Assembly (NCBI RefSeq): GCF_040115645.1
Contig: NC_089548.1
Coordinates: 2,232,001-2,296,000, forward strand
Length of the DNA: 64,000 bases
Direction of reading: 5' to 3'
Source of the DNA: Euwallacea fornicatus
Taxonomy: Eukaryota > Arthropoda > Insecta > Coleoptera > Curculionidae
Both the position numbers and the translations under genes were made by a program. How positions within the stretch are numbered: position 1 is the first letter of the stretch; every line of letters begins with the position of its first letter. Shown here piece after piece: positions 59,101 through 64,000 of this stretch. A model generated the notes under the pieces. The model was not told the DNA's origin and made no database searches. It was given only the letters and a program-made list of their open reading frames with translations.

Positions 59101-61787
59101 GTACTTAATAAATTATGGCAAAAATGGGACGGTTCCTGTAATTCCATTAGATTATAAGGAAATTCGATGAATGCTTCAAGTAGTCTCGGTCGAGAGAATG
59201 AAGTAATTGGATGTAAAATTTAAATTGATCGATTGAAAACTCTGATAAACTCATACTTGGCACTTCGAGCAAGCAAGTCACGATTGAGGCTCAAAATGTC
59301 CCATTTGTGGAATAAAATGAACAGCTAAACACAGACAGAAGCACCAGTTCAGCGTTAAAAAATCGGTGAAGTAGTGATTTTGCGAATTAATGATTTTCTT
59401 TTTTTTTTCAGTTTTACTCTTGAATTTGGAGTTTGATGTTTGCATTTTTATTGTAGATTAAAAAAAAAAATTTCGACGGTATCGTAGAGTTCCCAGAACT
59501 CTCTTTAGATAAACGTGTCATTAAAAGATTGTGGCGGGGTTCTTGTTGTTCTTTGTTGGTTCTTAGGGACAATGTAGTGCCCCATTTCCTCATAATGCGT
59601 GTATTTTATAAATCTCTACTATCCTCTTGGGTCAGCTATGGGGGTCCTCTCGAATACCTTCCTATGATCACCATAAGTGAGGCGAATGCTTCGCTTCTTC
59701 AGATCAGTATTTATTAGGGACGCTCAACTTCTCAGGGCATTCTTTAGAATTCGAACGGGATATTTCCGATGGGGACCGAATTATCTCCTGCTGAGCTCAT
59801 CAAGCAACAATCACGTGTATTTTTTAACGACTTCCCTTTCATATTAATATCCGGGGGATAAAGCTTTCGTTCACCGAGAGCTTTCGAACTACCGTAATTA
59901 TTATTAACCCAATTCTCGATGCATTCTCGAACCCTCTCTCGGCGAACTAGCACAGGGATTACCCCCCAACAACTCTGACCAAAAACAATTATTGTAGGAT
60001 TAATGGCAAGCAGACCCAGTAAAATTGCACTGCTCCGCTAGAAACTAGTTCGCTTTAAATGTTAACAACTTCCGTTAAGGCCATTTTTATCGGGCAGCTA
60101 TCTGGAAGCTTCTCGCCTGCCGTGGTTGAAAGTGGGCCAGTGAAATTTGTAGTCTCCAATAACAGTATTTCAAGATGACATCCAATCGCCAGGTACGTCG
60201 ATGAAATTGCACTCCAGCCTTATCTGCAACTCTTCTCCAAGGGAAGCGGGCAGAGTTACGAGATATTGAATTATACTCCCTTGGGGAAGAACATGAAACA
60301 TCTAAAAAGTGCATGACCGGAGGAGAATCGGTGTTTGGTGAAACTGAGCAAACCCGGAAGTCGGACGAATTCAAATTTATTTCACATTTTTTGATATTTT
60401 TCGGCTGCTCGAACCCTCGAAACGCATTAATTAATATTGAATATTCCCTTGGTCGTCTCGAAGTCTGGAAATATTAAATCCGTAATTTATATTTCCCAGA
60501 CAGCGGGGAAAAACCTCTCAAAGGCTTTTTCTAGTCGTTTTAAAAGGAGGCAAAGATAATGTTCCTTTACACATTCATCGGGTTCGACCTCAACGTTAGA
60601 AATTCAAAACAGCATAAAATTGATTTGTCACTATCTGGGGCCGTTATCAAAACCCGGAACCGGGTATATCGGGTCCCGCATATGTTATACTTTATGGCCA
60701 GTTTTTTGGGACAGCGGCATAACACTTAAATGGCCCTGCCATAGGGAACTAGCGGAAGCTTACGCTAATTAGATCCCGTATCCATAGGAACTTGACTGTA
60801 ACTGATTTTAATTTGACAAATTTGAAATTGGTTCGGCAATAAATGCCTCGACTGGAGAAGGGGAAGTCCCGCATTAGCTCAAGAACCCCACAAGACAGAT
60901 CGTTTTAATGAGAAAGACTAAACGACTTCTTAATGCCAATTATTTAACTTTAACAAGGCTGTTAAACTTGATAAGATTTATATTTTATATCCTACTGGGG
61001 AAATTCGAAACTTGCACAGCAGCGCGTTAAACCTTCAAAATCCTTTAATAGACTTGATAAATATGCGGCCAATCTAAAACGTTTTACGGCAAAGTCATTT
61101 AGTAATTTTAATTATTAAAATGTTAGAAACTTCATTAGGGGGTGTCGTAATAACGTGTAATATTGTAACGAAATGGGCGCTCATTAAGAAGCACAAAAGA
61201 GAAAAGATTAAATGTGACTTCAAGGGTGTGTAATCATAATAAAGTTATCATGCATTATGTTTTGGGCCAATATACTCGATATTACTGGAAAAAGGGAACG
61301 AAGGCGAGGAGCTGTGTTAAAAGGCAACGTGCTTGCATAGGTGTATTGTCACTTTTCTGGAAAATATGGTTGATATGGTGAGGAATCTGGAAATTTATTT
61401 CCCCTCGGTGATGTGTCTCTTTTGACATTAGGCTGTAATATATACTCCTTTGTGCTCGCTTATTTGCGCTTCAACAAGAAATCATCTTAAAGAGTCTAGA
61501 ATGAAGCATCGATTGAACCTGCGATCATATCTTTCTTTGCCTCTTGGTGCTTAGGGAGATGAAAAGACCTGCTCTTTTCAGCTATTGCATGACTCCTCCA
61601 AAGTCAAAGTTATGTGTCAAGGTAACGAACTTTGTCACCGTAGTATAGCTAGAGCTTAATAACCTTCCAGAACAATTTCAACTATTCGAGTCTTTGTCCT
61701 GACATCCAGATAAATAGGTACTGATGTGACTTCATATCTCAGTATCCGGAAGATATGTTGAAAAATGGTTTACGTAGGGCGTATCCC
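59101..61787. other. No gene seen
   Basis: No supported coding region. The 95-codon minus frame at 60087-60374 lies in a GC-richer patch without recognisable motifs. Confidence 0.45.
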
Positions 61788-61930
61788 TACGATTGATTTA
61801 AGTTATTTCTTGAGGAAGTTGCTCCACATGTTCCCGAGATATTAGCGTTCGACGCTTGGAACTGGACCAAAAATAAGTACTTTCAGCATTTCGGATATTT
61901 TCATAAAAGTTTAGACATTTGTAAAGTGTC
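61788..61930. repeat. Dispersed repeat related to 57960-58520
   Basis: ACGATTGATTTAAGTTATTT, then GAAGTTGCTCCACATGTTCC and CGAGATATTAGCG. It matches the order of ACGATTCATTTGAGCTATTT, GAAATAGCTCCAAAAGTTTC and CGAGATGTCGGCG at about 58130-58190. Confidence 0.6.
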
Positions 61931-62041
61931 GAGATTTTTGGTTTTATAAGGTGATGTGGATCCTGCATTGAGTCGGAGGTTCACACCACAGTAACCCGCC
62001 AAAACCGAATGGTGTCGTCGTTGAAAAAAGGACTGGTTTGC

Positions 62042-62475
62042 TATTGCAACATGTGATTATTTGCAAAAAATTGCGGATTTTTTCACTTATTTTCCATATA
62101 AGTATCTGCAAGTTTTCAGTATCGTGGAGTGAATAGGGTTACTGAGTGGGGTAATATTAAAAAAAACAGTTGAAAAATATATCGTAAATTATATAACTAA
62201 ACCTAATTGAGCCTAGCTGAACCAAGCCATTATACAAACATGAAATAAAAACAAACATATAATAAAATTGAAAAACAGTTAAAATACTTATGGTGGGTTT
62301 GGCTATGGTTAGGTCAGGTTTATTATATTATTTATTGTATTTTTCAACTATTTCTTTCTTTTATTTTACCCCACTCTGTACCCCTATTCCCTCCGCGGCC
62401 TCGAAATCTTGCACATACTTATGTGGAAAATAAATAAAATAATCTGCAATTTTTTGTAAACAATCACGTATTAAA
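62042..62475. mobile_element. Inverted repeat with about 190-bp arms
   Basis: The left arm 62042-62232 and right arm 62286-62475 are reverse complements with scattered differences. Shared blocks are GCAAAAAATTGC(G/A)GATT/ACAAAAAATTGCAGATT, TTATTTTCCA(T/C)ATAAGTAT, GAGTGGGGTAA and GTTGAAAAATA. A spacer of about 50 bp separates them. It has no coding content. It may be a MITE or a fold-back duplication; no clear target duplication was seen. Confidence 0.8.
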
Positions 62476-62712
62476 ATATCAAAGAAGTTATTTCTTCAAA
62501 GAAGAAATCAATAATTTTTGATGGGTTAAAGCGATATGTCACCGAGCTGGTACGCCTCAATTGAAATCCTGGAGCCTCGGAAAAGTACTTTTAGGGATCT
62601 CTATATTACGGTACTTTCAAAATCGCAAGAAATAGGTACGCATCTGACCCCCTACCTCAGAAACCGAAAGTGCTTTTGCAATTCTGTTTGTACAGGAGCA
62701 AGAAGCGGATCG

Positions 62713-62785
62713 AGACAATTAGTTTTAGACATTTTTTAAAGCAATTTTTTCACGTATTCGCGAGATATCGGTCTTAAGAATGGCT
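62713..62785. repeat. Dispersed repeat related to 57960-58520
   Basis: GAGACAATTAGTTTTAGACA, then TTTTTTAAAGCAATTTTTTC and CGCGAGATATCGGTC align with GAGACGATTCATTTGAGCTA, TTTTTTTAAAGAAATAGCTC and CCGAGATGTCGGCGGTC near 58125-58192. Confidence 0.55.
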
Positions 62786-64000
62786 CGAAATTTGACACAA
62801 ATCCGTATATCTAACGAAATCAAATTAAAAAAATGTCAAATTTCAAATATCGCGCTTTATAATGAAAACCCAAAAAGCCGGGAAACATTAATTTTTATCG
62901 TTTTTGATTTCCCAAACGTCTCAAGTGTCGCATTGGCGGAAAAATGACATGTGTTCCTCAAGTACTATTTGATTTCGTTTTTCTTCATCCAAATGCGTGG
63001 GGAACTGTTGTTAAAACGATTCAGTAATTCAAAATAACAAAACCGCACATTCCCCTCTTCACTGACTTGCGACAAAACCATCATAAATGTGACACCCTGT
63101 ACTTCCAATTTTAAATCCACAGGTTGGTCATTAACCGCTTCAGGCTGATTAATTTCCGAAGTTGCACCAGCAGCATGAGCATTAAATTCAATATGGATCA
63201 ATTGAGCGCCTTACAAATGGAGTTTGCGACATTTTCACTTTCGAGGCAATTTCATAATCCAACAAGCGGATATCCAAACGATTCCATATCTTAAAAACAG
63301 AAAATTACCACAACCCGGTTTTTGTAGACTTATGGAGGGTAGTCCAACTAGGGGCATTTTCGCAACGTCTTTTCCTCGTGGCGGCTATTTGCGGCCTCAA
63401 TTTTTTTCAAATACGGACCTGATTTTTTGTTCTCGTATTTTCGATGTGTTCACTTGAGACGCGTTTTGCGATGAAGTCCAGATTTGGGAGTAAATTTTTC
63501 GCAATAATATGTCATTGAAAAAAAGTTGCGTATGCAAGCACCGGTGTTGGAAAACGGTAATTTCCACACGCGAAGGCGTACGGAAAGGTACCGGTCGAGG
63601 ACGTTAGGGAGGAACGATAATTTTCGAACGGTTTTTAGTTATTTTCTTCTGTCAGTTCAGCGTTTCCATTATCTCTCTAAGTTCAGCGACGTTCCCGCAC
63701 CGGATTATAGGAGTCCTCACCTCAAAAATGCAATTTCTTTTTAAGGGAATTATTTACGTCCAATGTCGTGGAAATTAAATATCCAGTCGCGAAGCCTTGA
63801 AGCGGTGTCAAATTTTCACTTGATGCCCCCACACAGCAGCGGATTCCCTTCCAATTGCCATCATAATATGAGGTCTATCAAGCCGTAAGGATTGTGATAT
63901 TTTCCAAACGAGCAAGTTCGAAATTTAGAAGCGAACTTTTCTGGCTTATTAAAACGTTCGCAAATACATTTTTCTCGAGAGTACAAATAGCAAAAGTTTC
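62786..64000. other. No gene recognised
   Basis: No supported gene. A CpG-richer stretch at 63520-63720 holds a 72-codon open plus frame (63526-63744) with no known motif. GACACCCTGTA at 63091-63101 resembles a transposon end pointing left. Confidence 0.35.

Noticed and set aside
1..64000. CRISPR arrays, bacterial operons, rRNA genes
   Set aside because: No regularly spaced identical repeats, no dense coding, no rRNA sequence; the content is eukaryotic.

Overview
The window looks like non-coding nuclear DNA of an insect: AT-rich, no long open frames, and full of decayed eukaryotic transposons. Beetle is my guess, from the style of the repeats, but nothing in the sequence proves it. I recognise no intact protein-coding gene, rRNA, tRNA, operon or CRISPR array. 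The stretch is probably intergenic or lies within very large introns.

The readable content is a graveyard of mobile elements. (1) 1567-3128 holds a full-length but dead Tc1-like element. Its 340-codon transposase frame is broken only by five stop codons. (2) 23044-24421 holds a second, unrelated and older Tc1-like element on the minus strand. (3) 46188-47266 holds a mariner (DD34D) relic on the minus strand. (4) Fragments of other transposases of the IS630-Tc1-mariner superfamily lie at 9040-9540, 10300-10375, 26940-27110, 40925-41137, 44570-44705 and 49290-49510. (5) Non-LTR retrotransposon remains lie at 5783-5986 (end of a reverse transcriptase) and 55540-56330 (C-terminal end of an R1-like ORF2).

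At least five long inverted-repeat (foldback/MITE-like) structures stand out: about 13269-14003, 21124-21984, 39745-41633, 53800-54092 and 62042-62475. The most informative is 39745-41633. Its roughly 0.5 kb arms flank a transposase tail, and its left arm is interrupted by a 609-bp insertion (40109-40717) that reads as a solo LTR with TGTAG...CTACA ends. This gives a readable nesting order. Degenerate tandem and dispersed repeats fill much of 43-46 kb, 48.7-49 kb and 57.9-62.8 kb.

Possible host-gene traces are weak. They are a 440-bp minus-strand open exon with good splice consensus at 35251-35690, a CpG-rich island at about 57500-57800 with a strong minus-strand splice donor, a 112-bp exon-like piece at 38558-38669, and an open frame running off the left edge. 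None matches a family I can name. I did not find a convincing new biological system; the nested foldback element and the set of long inverted repeats are the best leads.
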